Of a stretch of 44,681 nt of DNA, positions 36,337-44,681 are shown piece by piece. Below the pieces are notes generated by a model. The model did not search any database and was not told the origin of the DNA. It saw only the letters and a program-made list of their open reading frames with translations. Origin of the DNA: Methanobacteriota archaeon (lineage in GTDB: Archaea; Halobacteriota; Methanosarcinia; Methanosarcinales; Methanosarcinaceae); assembly GCA_016841265.1 (NCBI GenBank), contig JAENZL010000013.1:1-44681 (forward strand), read 5' to 3'. Every line of letters starts with the position of its first letter. The first letter of the stretch is position 1. Both the position numbers and the translations under genes were made by a program.

Positions 36337-36957
36337 TTATGCAACTCCTTTATGATCTTCTAATTGGTCTAATGTCGATTTCACGTATTTCACGATTAAG
36401 TTTAGTTTATCCCTGGGACAGGAGTCTCCACGTGTTACTCCGCTTACCATATCCATCACAATTCCCTTTGTCTGGATATTTTCGTCCTTTGGCATCACTA
36501 ATCTCGTCTTGACTCCTGCTTCTGCAAAATCTTCGAAATCTACCGGGATCTGGCTGACAATGATTGCCGGGATGTTTGCCTGACTCAGGATTTCCCTGGC
36601 TTTCCTTACCACATGGTCCCTTATGTTTCCAAGGTGAATGACGGCCAACTTGTGCATCTCAATCTGTGCCTTTTCCACCGGGTTCATTACGAAAGCTCCC
36701 GTCCTCAAACCCGAGTCCGGAATCCCCGTACCCGAATAGAGCACAAGTACACTGACCTGGATATTTTCCTTCCGCATTCCGTATGTAATTTCACAGACCG
36801 GTTTTGTAATATGTCTCTGTCCGGGACTCATCGCAATGGCCACCACATCGGAACGACCGGCTTCCGAGAGGGTACCTCGCTGGGCAAGCCCGCCTCCTTT
36901 TCCAAGTCCCATTCCACAGCGGCAGTCAACTACCTGTGTTTCCCGGTCAAACATCAT
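36337..36957 (-). CDS. mcrC: Methyl-coenzyme M reductase operon protein C
   Basis: McrC is an accessory protein of the mcr operon, a component of the complex that reductively activates the reductase. The 206 residues include VVDCRCGMGLGKGGGLAQRG near the start with a Cys pair, and KPVCEITYGMRKENIQVSVL. VEKAQIEMHKLAVIHLGNIR is conserved. Its end practically overlaps the start of mcrG. Two adjacent Met codons open the frame and either could be used. Confidence 0.95.
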   Translation of the reverse strand: MMFDRETQVVDCRCGMGLGKGGGLAQRGTLSEAGRSDVVAIAMSPGQRHITKPVCEITYGMRKENIQVSVLVLYSGTGIPDSGLRTGAFVMNPVEKAQIEMHKLAVIHLGNIRDHVVRKAREILSQANIPAIIVSQIPVDFEDFAEAGVKTRLVMPKDENIQTKGIVMDMVSGVTRGDSCPRDKLNLIVKYVKSTLDQLEDHKGVA

Positions 36958-36963
36958 ACAAAT

Positions 36964-37458
36964 TCACTCTTTTTCCTTTTTATCTATGAAAACGAGCTGG
37001 TCTTCATGTTTGGCTTTAGGATCAACCATGCCAAGCATCATAGGGTCTGCGTCAGGACCAAGTCTGGCGTAGTCACTGACCGTTGCCTTCCGTCTCATGA
37101 AGTTTCCTTCCCTGAACTCGAAGGGGAACGGTAAAACCTTATCACATACTTCCCGGACCTTTTCCTTGGCATCAGGGCTTGCAAGTTCCATCTGAATCCT
37201 GCCCACACTGACCTTCATCTCAATTAACTGGTCCCCAATCTGAATAGGTTTCCTGAGAGGATGTTCCACCTTTTCCCCGGTACCCGGGCCGAATGATACC
37301 TTTTCAGGCAACCTCTGGCCCTGGACGATAACGCGGATTACCCCATCCACTTTATACAGCTCGGCCAGGAGGACCTGAGCTGTTTCGGGGGACAGGATTC
37401 TTCGGGGGAAGATTTCGATTTGAATAAGCTTTTCCGTGTTTGAAGCAGAGTCTGACAT
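36964..37458 (-). CDS. mcrD: Methyl-coenzyme M reductase operon protein D
   Basis: McrD is a 164-residue accessory protein that binds the reductase and is thought to act in its assembly or cofactor delivery. IQIEIFPRRILSPETAQVLL near residue 11 and VIRVIVQGQRLPEKVSFGPG are family blocks. FMRRKATVSDYARLGPDADP near the end is also typical. It sits between mcrB and mcrC, separated from mcrC by six bases. AAAGGTC lies before its ATG. Confidence 0.95.
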   Translation of the reverse strand: MSDSASNTEKLIQIEIFPRRILSPETAQVLLAELYKVDGVIRVIVQGQRLPEKVSFGPGTGEKVEHPLRKPIQIGDQLIEMKVSVGRIQMELASPDAKEKVREVCDKVLPFPFEFREGNFMRRKATVSDYARLGPDADPMMLGMVDPKAKHEDQLVFIDKKEKE

Positions 37459-37482
37459 TGTTAGACCTTTTACTGAATTTGT

Positions 37483-38787
37483 TTAGAGCGCTCCTGCTAC
37501 TGCCTTGATTGGCTCGCTGAATTCCCCGATCGATCCGAACACGTTTCCGATGAGGCCGGATGTTGCTTCGATTGTGAACATCTGGGTACCTGCATCGAGG
37601 GCTACTGCAGCACATACACATGGAATTGCAAAGCCTCTGGAGTGCCTGGTTACGACGTGGTTACCGTTGAATACACCTGGTCCGCCGCCGCCGTAGATGG
37701 AGTGACTGAAGAAGGAGAACCCGACAGCTACACCCTGTACTTTGCCGTAGTCACAGCCTGGGAGACCGGTCTCTTTCTCGAGCATATCGTTGAAGTACAG
37801 AAGTGTGGAGGATACGTTCTGGGCTGCACGACCTGCACCACAGTTCACGAGGGTGGATGCAAGGGTACCGGCTGCTGCATATGCGTTCCACATTGGGACG
37901 TCGTTTGCCTTGTAGAAGTTGTATCCGGAAGGTGCGGTCTTGTCAACGGAGATTACACCATCTTCGATTGCCCTGCCGACAATGGACTGGAGCACAGTAC
38001 CGATGGTACCGTCCTTTCCGTTTTCCTTTACGGTGTCATAGACAACGTTGTTGGCGTTGAGACCCTGGCATGCAAGACCGAGGAGCTGCTGCCTCTCGAA
38101 CATACCGACTGCGCCGCCCATCTCAAAGATACCCGCCTGCTCGTAGATTGAGGAGAGGGCTGCTGCGTTCATTGCAGACCGGTTGGTGATGGCTGCAACG
38201 TGGTTGGCCATGATGTTCCTCAGGGAGAAGCCAAGACCTTCGTTGTTCTGGGGGATGTTGAGGATACCTGCAACGTTTCCACCCATGAGGTCCATGGTCT
38301 GCGGGTAGCTGCCCCAGATTGCGGACTTGACGATAGGAGCGTCATACATGTCAACATTGAACATGTCCATGAGAGTCTGGGTGATTGCTGCTGCACCGAC
38401 GGTGGTTGCGGACATGTAGTCTGCACCGGAAAGGATCCTTGACGTGGGGGCCTGAACCCTCAGGTTCTTTCCGCCGTTAAGAATATCTACGTCTGTGTCG
38501 TCGCCTTCGTCGACCTGCACTAATTCCTTAACGCTTGCTGCAATTTCATCGGCTCTGTCTACGAGATTGTAGTTAAGCCCGCGTCCAAGGATCTGGCGTC
38601 CCTTTCCGCCCATTTTGCCTGTTTCAAGGGCTTTCTGGATTCCGGCGAGGTTTATTGCAACGGACCTCTTGGTGTCCATGATAATTTTTTGAATTGCTGC
38701 GTTTCTGGTTGGAGCAAGAGACATAATGTCGACATTGCTCTCAAGCAGTTTTCCTCTGTCGTCGTAGATGTCTACTGTGTCAGACAC
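37483..38787 (-). CDS. mcrB: Methyl-coenzyme M reductase beta subunit
   Basis: McrB is the 434-residue beta subunit and the first gene of the operon. It contributes to the F430 pocket and the coenzyme B channel. The region [20 protein letters not shown] near residue 355 contains the Phe and Tyr lining the channel. [20 protein letters not shown] and [20 protein letters not shown] are further conserved blocks. The preceding 170-base leader is long, as usual for mcr mRNA. Confidence 0.98.
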   Translation of the reverse strand: MSDTVDIYDDRGKLLESNVDIMSLAPTRNAAIQKIIMDTKRSVAINLAGIQKALETGKMGGKGRQILGRGLNYNLVDRADEIAASVKELVQVDEGDDTDVDILNGGKNLRVQAPTSRILSGADYMSATTVGAAAITQTLMDMFNVDMYDAPIVKSAIWGSYPQTMDLMGGNVAGILNIPQNNEGLGFSLRNIMANHVAAITNRSAMNAAALSSIYEQAGIFEMGGAVGMFERQQLLGLACQGLNANNVVYDTVKENGKDGTIGTVLQSIVGRAIEDGVISVDKTAPSGYNFYKANDVPMWNAYAAAGTLASTLVNCGAGRAAQNVSSTLLYFNDMLEKETGLPGCDYGKVQGVAVGFSFFSHSIYGGGGPGVFNGNHVVTRHSRGFAIPCVCAAVALDAGTQMFTIEATSGLIGNVFGSIGEFSEPIKAVAGAL

Positions 38788-39217
38788 GTTTAATTTCCTC
38801 CTTAAGTTATCAAAAATTATTTTTGGGACTGGTCACATTTCATGAGAGTGTCAAGTTCACTCTTACAGATCAAGTACCGCTTCGTTTTCAAGTGTCCACT
38901 TTCCCAATGAACTTTCATTCGCTGAGAAGGTACTTAAATCTTTTGTGTTCTTGAAAGGGGGCATCCGTTCATTTTTTTAAAACGGATTTTATAAAGAAAA
39001 AAATTATTTTTAGTGTTTTATATAAAAAAACAGTATCAATAGATAACGATCGTTTCAACAGCTTCTAAAACTCTTCGAGATATAGAAAGACACTTTTTAA
39101 ATTTTAATAGCCAAAAAGGCAGATATCTTAATTATTTTTTTTTTTAAGTTATGCCCATATAAAACAGAACAAAACCATAAAGATTTAGTAATATCCCTTC
39201 GAATACGAAAGCTTAAT
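38788..39217. promoter_or_regulatory. mcrB: Divergent mcr/mmp10 control region
   Basis: For mcr (minus), CTTTATAAAATC at 38985-38996 and TTTATATAAAAC at 39017-39027 are candidate TATA boxes; the first would give a leader of about 170 bases. For mmp10 (plus), CATATAAAAC at 39156-39165 gives a short leader without a clear ribosome site. A T-run at 39136-39145 lies between them. Confidence 0.6.
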
Positions 39218-40453
39218 ATGGAAGTTGTTGTCGACGTAGGCGGAAATCCTGGAATTGACTGCAGGGGCTTTTGTAGATACTGTTATTTCAAAAAAGTGAA
39301 AGAAGTACCCCCCCTGGGTTGTAAACATTGCCTGCCTTTCAAAAAAGGGTGTGACTACTGCACACGTGGGGTAAAAGAATCCTATTCTGGCTTCAAACCC
39401 CTCCAGAGGGTCCTGGAGGATACAGCCCAGAAACTCTGTTTCGCAAATGAGAAGATGAAAAAATTCACCATCAGCGGAGGAGGCGATGTTAGTTGCTATC
39501 CCGAACTGAAAAACCTCGTGACCTTCCTATCCCAGTTCAAAACTCCTATTCATCTCGGGTATACCAGCGGCAAGGGTTTCAGCAAACCTGACGACGCCCT
39601 ATTCTATATCAACCACGGGGTAACCGAAGTGAGCTTCACCGTGTTTGCAACGGATCCGGCTCTGCGAGGCGAATACATGAAAGACCCGGAGCCTGAAGCC
39701 TCCCTTCAGGTCCTCAAAGATTTCTGTGCCCACTGTGAGGTCTACGGAGCAATCGTGCTCATCCCCGGAGTAAACGACGGGACAATCCTTGAAAAGACCC
39801 TTTCTGACCTGGAAGCCATGGGAGCTAAAGGGGCCATCCTGATGCGTTTTGCAAACAGCAGGGAAAACGGGTTGATTCTGAACAACGCCCCGATCCTGCC
39901 GGGAGTGACTCCACATACCGTTTCTGAATTTACCGAACTTGTACGCAGTTCCGCGGCAAAGCACCCCTCCATCCGGATAACCGGCACTCCCCTGGAAGAC
40001 CCCTTAATCGGCTCTCCCTTTGCCATCCGAAACGTGCCTGAAGCTCTTGAAAAACTGCCCCCCGTAACCAAAAGTGCCACGGTAATTACGAGCCGGGTTG
40101 CAGCCCCCAGACTCAGGGAAATCTTCGACTCCCTTGGAGGGACCGTAAACATCGTTCCCCTGGAAAAAGACGTGGGTTGCCTTATCACCATAGAAGACTT
40201 CGGAAACCTGGACCTCTCGGAAGTAAAAGAAACCGTTTTCATACCCGGAAGAGCCTTTGTCCACGACAGGGAAGTAAAGGAAGCTCTTAACCGGGACGGT
40301 GGGGACAGGATTGTTCGAAGAGGTCCCGAATGCCTTTCCGTGGACGGGGAAATGTCCATAGGAATGAGCCGCGAAGAAGTCTTGCAGCTGGAAATCGAGA
40401 ATTTCACGGAACTAATAGAGCAAATCAACTCCCTGGGGCTGCCTGTGGAATAA
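39218..40453 (+). CDS. mmp10: Methanogenesis marker 10, McrA arginine C-methyltransferase
   Basis: Mmp10 is a cobalamin-dependent radical SAM enzyme that adds a methyl group to the C5 of the active-site arginine of McrA. The 411-residue product starts [20 protein letters not shown], and the cluster motif C-x3-C-x2-C (CRGFCRYC) is near residue 16. A second set of cysteines, [14 protein letters not shown], follows at about 36-50, as in the family. [20 protein letters not shown] and [11 protein letters not shown] are further blocks. It is divergent from mcrB and shares its control region, which fits its role. Confidence 0.95.
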   Translation: MEVVVDVGGNPGIDCRGFCRYCYFKKVKEVPPLGCKHCLPFKKGCDYCTRGVKESYSGFKPLQRVLEDTAQKLCFANEKMKKFTISGGGDVSCYPELKNLVTFLSQFKTPIHLGYTSGKGFSKPDDALFYINHGVTEVSFTVFATDPALRGEYMKDPEPEASLQVLKDFCAHCEVYGAIVLIPGVNDGTILEKTLSDLEAMGAKGAILMRFANSRENGLILNNAPILPGVTPHTVSEFTELVRSSAAKHPSIRITGTPLEDPLIGSPFAIRNVPEALEKLPPVTKSATVITSRVAAPRLREIFDSLGGTVNIVPLEKDVGCLITIEDFGNLDLSEVKETVFIPGRAFVHDREVKEALNRDGGDRIVRRGPECLSVDGEMSIGMSREEVLQLEIENFTELIEQINSLGLPVE

Positions 40454-40690
40454 AACCATCTGCCCCTGACATTTAATTCCGGACCATTTTTTCCCGGCAG
40501 CTTTGCTTTTTCAACTTCCTCTTCCGGGTAGATTCTCATTTTACCCTTCCCGGCAGCATCACTTTTTCAAGCTTTATCGGCACGTTGGTCCAAAACCCGG
40601 GCTGAAAGCAAAACACAAAAATAATAAAAGTGAAGTAGAAAATACAAAAAACAAAAACGATCCTATATAAATAATATATATATTATATAA
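40454..40690. other. Spacer after mmp10
   Basis: No gene is seen. TCTATATAA-type sequence at 40661-40670 looks like a TATA box for the following short frame. Confidence 0.35.
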
Positions 40691-40828
40691 ATGTCTAGTA
40701 AATATATAGAATGTATAATACATTATTGGATAGAAAATATTTACGGCTTTCAGGAAGATTCGGATAAAGAAAATCCGGAGAAATTAGAAAGCTATTTTGG
40801 GAAAAGCAAATCAAATGATGAGAATTAA
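40691..40828 (+). CDS. Possible 45-residue protein
   Basis: The frame encodes MSSKYIECIIHYWIENIYGF followed by a charged tail (QEDSDKENPEKLESYFGKSK and six more). CCTATATAA lies about 24 bases upstream, the spacing of a leaderless archaeal transcript, and there is no ribosome site. The residue mix looks protein-like, but no family is recognised. It stands alone in a repeat-rich AT-rich region. Confidence 0.3.
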   Translation: MSSKYIECIIHYWIENIYGFQEDSDKENPEKLESYFGKSKSNDEN

Positions 40829-41100
40829 TAAAAATAAAAAATATATATAAATCGTTATTTTTGTTCGGACTTTCAGACTATCTAGTCCAGACATAAGAGT
40901 TCTTATTCAACCCACGATTAGAGATTCAATTCAATTCAATTCAAGAACTACATCATGTTCCCTGTTCAATTCACGTTTCCTGTTCAATCAGATTACAAGT
41001 TCAATCCGACTATTGGTTCAATTCACAGTTCCCGGGCTAATTCACAATTCCCGGGCTAATTCACAATTCCCGGGACAATTCACATTCCGTATACCTTTCT
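40829..41100. repeat. 19-bp tandem repeats downstream of the DP2 gene
   Basis: TTCACAATTCCCGGGCTAA is repeated at 41022-41040 (one change), 41041-41059 and 41060-41078 (one change), followed by a partial copy. Each unit holds CCCGGG. TTCAATTCAATTCAATTCAA at 40927-40946 precedes it. It follows the DP2 stop codon on the minus strand. Confidence 0.6.
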
Positions 41101-44100
41101 TTAATGTCCGGGCCCGGACATGAAATCCGAAAGTCCCATCTGTTTTATTTTATGGTTTTCGAAGAGGGAATGTATATCGTAGTCAAGGAGTTCAATCCTC
41201 TGCCGGGTATAGGCCGAAACCCCGTACTTTTCCGCCACTTCCTTCGAGACTTCCAGGTACTTTTTGACTGACCCTTCATGCACCGTCAGGATCACGTTCC
41301 CTCCACACTTCGGACAGGCTCCGGAAAGAGGAGGCCTCCGGAACTTTTCTCCGCATTTGATACAGCGCGTCTTCTGGCGGGAAAAGGAACGCAGATTCCC
41401 GATAAGGTCTGGAAGGAAATGGGACTTCAGCACCCTTTCGGCCACATCAGGAGCGTCAACCGCCCTTATACGCTCAGCCAGGGAGAGTTGAGCTTCCATT
41501 TTTTCAATCATACTCCCCAAAGTCTTGTAAGAAGATTTAAGGGGTCCTGCCGCAATATCCGTGGTATCGTGGGTGAACATGAAATGTTCATACTGCTCAG
41601 GGGTTCCCAGCCGGCCGCTTACCAGGTCCATCAGGTCTTCAAGTTCCGTCGGGTTTTTGATCTCTTCCGTGGCTCTGTAAAATTCCAGGGGATAACGTGC
41701 AGGGACGTCGATGTTATGGGCTTCCTTGTCCACTTCCTTGGGGTCAATCCGGGTGGTGAGCACAAGGGGGGCATCCATTTTCCCTCCCCTCTTTTCAGGG
41801 AGATAAGAACGGGAAAAGTTCAGGATCCCGTCCATAAGCATCATCACACAGTCCTCGTCCCCGTCGCAGTTCCGCCGCTTTGAAGCATGGAAAAACGGAT
41901 GAGCATACCCTACCGAAGCCTTCGTAAACCCGACCAGCCTTCCAAGCACCCCTGCCGAGGTGTGGGGAGCAAGACCCATCAAAAGAGCCCCTACAAGGTC
42001 ATAGATAGTTTCCGCATTGTAGTAAGACTCTACATGATAATATTTAACGAGGAGTTCATCCACGTACTGAGCTATACGCAAAAGGTACTCAGCCCCGTCA
42101 TAGGAGACCACAAGGTCCTGGACCTTCAGACAGACCACCTGGTCATCCCTTTCAAGAGGCTTCCCGTAAATATCTTCCCTGTACCCGAGTTCCCAGAGTT
42201 TAGCTGCCGTAATCCCAAGTTCATCAGCCCGGATATGAGTCAGGGGGATATCGGACATATCATAGCGGATGGTTCCGTCCTTGAAAGTGAAAACCTCATG
42301 TTTGGCCCGCAAAATTCCCTTTTCCAGGGGTTCCGGGGTCATCTGCCCATTCATGAGCCTTTTTACTCCTTTGATCATGTCCAGCTTTTCCCTTTCGCCG
42401 AGATTCTCAAAAGCTTTTTTGTACAGGCTGCGAAAATCCAGTTTCACATTTGCAACGGAGCTTGACTTTCTTCCGCACTTTGGACAGGTCACCGCACCCC
42501 GCACATCGATCTTGCAGCGCGGGCAAAGAAGCCTGGGTTTGGTATATTCCCCACATTCACAGCGCCAGAAATACGTTTCTTTCCTGCAGGCAGGGCATTC
42601 CCGAATCCCCATTTCGACCTCGATTTCTCCGATCTTCCCGTTCATTGAGGTCTTGTAATCAGCTGCAGCCACCAGGTTACGGGTAGTTCCTCCCGTATTG
42701 CCCAGCGGAAAGAGAACCTGAGCTGCCGGGGACATCTTGCGCAGGTTCGATTTTTCGGGCCTTCCCATCCGCGCCCCGATCCTTGAAGGAGCCCTGGGAT
42801 AGACCTTAAACCCACTCAGGATGTTTACAGCTTCCACCATATCGTCCGTGTCGGGCATGGAAGCTTTTTCATTCAGGGTAGGGTCAAGCCCTAGGCAGAA
42901 AATAAACGGAAGGGCATCTCCTATCAGGATATTTCCGGCTGCCACCTTGTGGAGCACCAGGAGTTTTTCAAGCACAGGTTTGATACCTTCATCCCATGCC
43001 GCATCCAGAGGAAGTTTCAATATATCCTCATCAGTCAGATAGTTCCCCTTTAGGGCCACAAAGTTCCGAAGAGCCTCGAATTCCCGCCGCGAGACATCAT
43101 GCCAGAGATAGGTAAACTTCGGGTGCAGGGGGACGCTGAATTCTTCCGCAAGCCGCAGCGCCAGGGCTACGGAGGGATTTTTCAGTTCATCCTCAGGGAT
43201 TTTTTCAGGACAGTTTGCTTCATAATCGTAGTGCCACCACTCGAAAACATAAGGTGATGGCATTAGAGGGTGGTTATTCTCCAGGAAGTCCCCGTAATTG
43301 ATCAGGATTTCCCCGATGTCCACAAGCGTCTCGACCTCGGGGCGCAGGGCATAAGCCACTTCCATATTATCTATGCGGATAAGGTCGCCCGAACGAAGGC
43401 GGACCGTTGGACCTTCAATGGAGTCCACAGCAGCCATTGCTGCGGCTTTCCCGGGACGTTCGACCTTAAGCTGGGTCCCGTTACTGACAAAGTCGTCAAG
43501 CAGAACCATGGAGGCAGGGTTGATCCCGGCTGCAGCAAAGGAAGTGTTCCTCGACCTGCCGTAACGCAACCTGAAACCTCCGGGACGGGAGGGGTGGGAA
43601 AAGACGGGCCTGCCTGCTATCAGGTCCCGGATATACTTGTCCTTGGGTTTGATGACGGTTTTGTCTTCCGCCTGCTCATCTCCACCGCTTTTTGCACCCC
43701 CGATCAGCGTGTCCAGCCAGTCCCAGCCGTCCATCTTCAATTTGTTTACATGCTTCTTGACCTTCGGGGCTTTCAGGGCAAGCCCTTCAGCCAGCACCAG
43801 GCACATCCCGCCCCTAACGCGGTTGGTCCCGATCCTTTCAAGGTTCCTGTGCCCTTCTACTTCAGCCTCTTCGGTGGGGTCTCCATCAATGCAGACCGGG
43901 CAATTCTGGACAATCATCCGGATTTCGTCTTCCGATGGAGTGTACTGAAGACTTGCAACCCGCTTGTAGATCAGAACTTCTTCCACATAGCGTTCCACCT
44001 CTTCGGGCCTGGGCTTGTACCTGTCAACCCCTATCCCACGCCGCACGTAATCCCCCACCAGCACCGAAAGGGCCTGGGCTGTCCCCCCCGCACTCCGGAT

Positions 44101-44541
44101 AGGCCCCGAGTAAAAGATCTGGATATACTCGGAACCATCATCGTTTTTCCCGAGCTCTACCTTATCAATACCCTCGATAGGGGCTGCCACCACCCCTTCG
44201 GTCAGGGTTGCCATAGAGACCCGGATTGCAGCTTCCACAGCATCCTTTTTGGTGGGAAAATCCCCTACAACCCCTTCAGCAACCTGTTTTCCAATCTCAA
44301 GGGCAACTTCCTCCCTGGACATCTCTGTCTCAAGCTCCCTTAGCTTTGCCGCAACCCCGGCTACCCCTATCAGGTTTTCCACCCTGTCAGCCAGGTCTTT
44401 GGCGAGAGGAATTTCAACCTCGGGTTTAGGGTCTCCCCCATTGACCCTGGCTCTGTTTGCGAGCTCAATGGCCTCTTTAAGCCTGGCTTCAAGCTCATTG
44501 AAATACTCATGCATTTCTTCGCTTGCGATTGTTTCACCCAT
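41101..44541 (-). CDS. polC: DNA polymerase D large (catalytic) subunit DP2
   Basis: DP2 is the catalytic subunit of the archaeal replicative polymerase D, which works with DP1 (not in this window). The 1146 residues match the normal intein-free length. [20 protein letters not shown] near residue 145 is the first conserved block. [20 protein letters not shown] near residue 890 holds the catalytic aspartates. A zinc cluster array lies near residues 650-690 ([14 protein letters not shown]-like, [16 protein letters not shown]) and another near the end ([16 protein letters not shown]). The C-terminus probably binds PCNA and DP1. It begins at ATG 44541. Confidence 0.97.
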   Translation of the reverse strand: MGETIASEEMHEYFNELEARLKEAIELANRARVNGGDPKPEVEIPLAKDLADRVENLIGVAGVAAKLRELETEMSREEVALEIGKQVAEGVVGDFPTKKDAVEAAIRVSMATLTEGVVAAPIEGIDKVELGKNDDGSEYIQIFYSGPIRSAGGTAQALSVLVGDYVRRGIGVDRYKPRPEEVERYVEEVLIYKRVASLQYTPSEDEIRMIVQNCPVCIDGDPTEEAEVEGHRNLERIGTNRVRGGMCLVLAEGLALKAPKVKKHVNKLKMDGWDWLDTLIGGAKSGGDEQAEDKTVIKPKDKYIRDLIAGRPVFSHPSRPGGFRLRYGRSRNTSFAAAGINPASMVLLDDFVSNGTQLKVERPGKAAAMAAVDSIEGPTVRLRSGDLIRIDNMEVAYALRPEVETLVDIGEILINYGDFLENNHPLMPSPYVFEWWHYDYEANCPEKIPEDELKNPSVALALRLAEEFSVPLHPKFTYLWHDVSRREFEALRNFVALKGNYLTDEDILKLPLDAAWDEGIKPVLEKLLVLHKVAAGNILIGDALPFIFCLGLDPTLNEKASMPDTDDMVEAVNILSGFKVYPRAPSRIGARMGRPEKSNLRKMSPAAQVLFPLGNTGGTTRNLVAAADYKTSMNGKIGEIEVEMGIRECPACRKETYFWRCECGEYTKPRLLCPRCKIDVRGAVTCPKCGRKSSSVANVKLDFRSLYKKAFENLGEREKLDMIKGVKRLMNGQMTPEPLEKGILRAKHEVFTFKDGTIRYDMSDIPLTHIRADELGITAAKLWELGYREDIYGKPLERDDQVVCLKVQDLVVSYDGAEYLLRIAQYVDELLVKYYHVESYYNAETIYDLVGALLMGLAPHTSAGVLGRLVGFTKASVGYAHPFFHASKRRNCDGDEDCVMMLMDGILNFSRSYLPEKRGGKMDAPLVLTTRIDPKEVDKEAHNIDVPARYPLEFYRATEEIKNPTELEDLMDLVSGRLGTPEQYEHFMFTHDTTDIAAGPLKSSYKTLGSMIEKMEAQLSLAERIRAVDAPDVAERVLKSHFLPDLIGNLRSFSRQKTRCIKCGEKFRRPPLSGACPKCGGNVILTVHEGSVKKYLEVSKEVAEKYGVSAYTRQRIELLDYDIHSLFENHKIKQMGLSDFMSGPGH

Positions 44542-44616
44542 TGGAAGTAGCCTCTTTTCCAGAAAAACAGCAGATGTATTCGAGTTTCAATAGTTTACCC
44601 TTTTAGCCGTCACTTT

Positions 44617-44681
44617 AACTTCAGTAACCTTAAACTTCAGTAACCTTAAACTTCAGTAACCTTAAACTTCAGTAACCTTAA
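44617..44681. repeat. 16-bp tandem repeat at the window edge
   Basis: AACTTCAGTAACCTTA occurs four times end to end (44617-44680) and may continue beyond the window. It is upstream of the DP2 gene. Confidence 0.7.

Noticed and set aside
43270-44343. Plus-strand frame of 357 codons opposite the DP2 gene
   Set aside because: The minus strand encodes well-conserved DP2 here; the antisense frame is a by-product.

Overview
The window is a chromosomal segment of a methanogenic archaeon, almost certainly Methanosarcina or a close relative. The evidence is the MC1 chromosomal protein, an mcrBDCGA operon flanked by mmp10 and mcmA, MptA, a GatCAB set, the DP2 subunit of polymerase D, TATA-box promoters with leaderless or Shine-Dalgarno starts, and large AT-rich intergenic spaces full of short repeats. 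No rRNA, tRNA or CRISPR array was seen.

Layout. 1-3.2 kb: a secreted DUF4091 protein with a broken-off PKD-like tail, and a DUF362/ferredoxin protein. 3.3-4.8 kb: a gene graveyard (short-chain dehydrogenase, acyl carrier protein and sugar-nucleotide epimerase remnants). 5-12.6 kb: housekeeping and methanogen-specific genes: GMP synthetase subunit B, archaeosine radical SAM enzyme, acetylglutamate kinase, MC1, MptA, a DUF2098 protein and methanogenesis marker 14. 13.3-14.5 kb: a YHS/ferredoxin/FrhB-like gene broken by a TGA at a cysteine codon and by a frameshift. 14.9-18.1 kb: gatCAB, ending in a good terminator. 18.7-22.3 kb: nitrilase-family enzyme, a membrane zinc-ribbon protein, a methyltransferase, a 44-residue protein and a cysteine-rich membrane protein. 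22.5-24.6 kb: an RloA-like ATPase and RloB-like protein, a likely AbiL-type phage-defence pair. 25-28.2 kb: a reductase-family protein, an anchored extracytoplasmic protein, and a calcium-repeat lipoprotein between two almost identical 277-bp elements. 28.4-31.9 kb: HtpX, thymidylate synthase, AroA. 32.3-40.5 kb: methyl-coenzyme M reductase and the two enzymes that modify its alpha subunit. 41.1-44.5 kb: DP2.

The mcr region is one functional unit. McrA, McrB and McrG form the enzyme; McrC and McrD are accessory proteins; Mmp10 (divergent, upstream) makes the active-site methylarginine; McmA (downstream, opposite strand) makes the S-methylcysteine. The target residues are visible in this McrA. 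A perfect hairpin plus T-run ends the operon, and beyond it lies a decayed IS5-type transposase.

The most unusual structure is at 26.5-28.2 kb. A non-coding element with IS200/IS605-like hairpin ends has landed directly after codon 2 of a lipoprotein gene. Removing it restores a textbook signal peptide. The element's right end supplies an in-frame GTG, so the gene may have stayed expressible with a new N-terminus. A second copy lies in the same orientation behind the gene.
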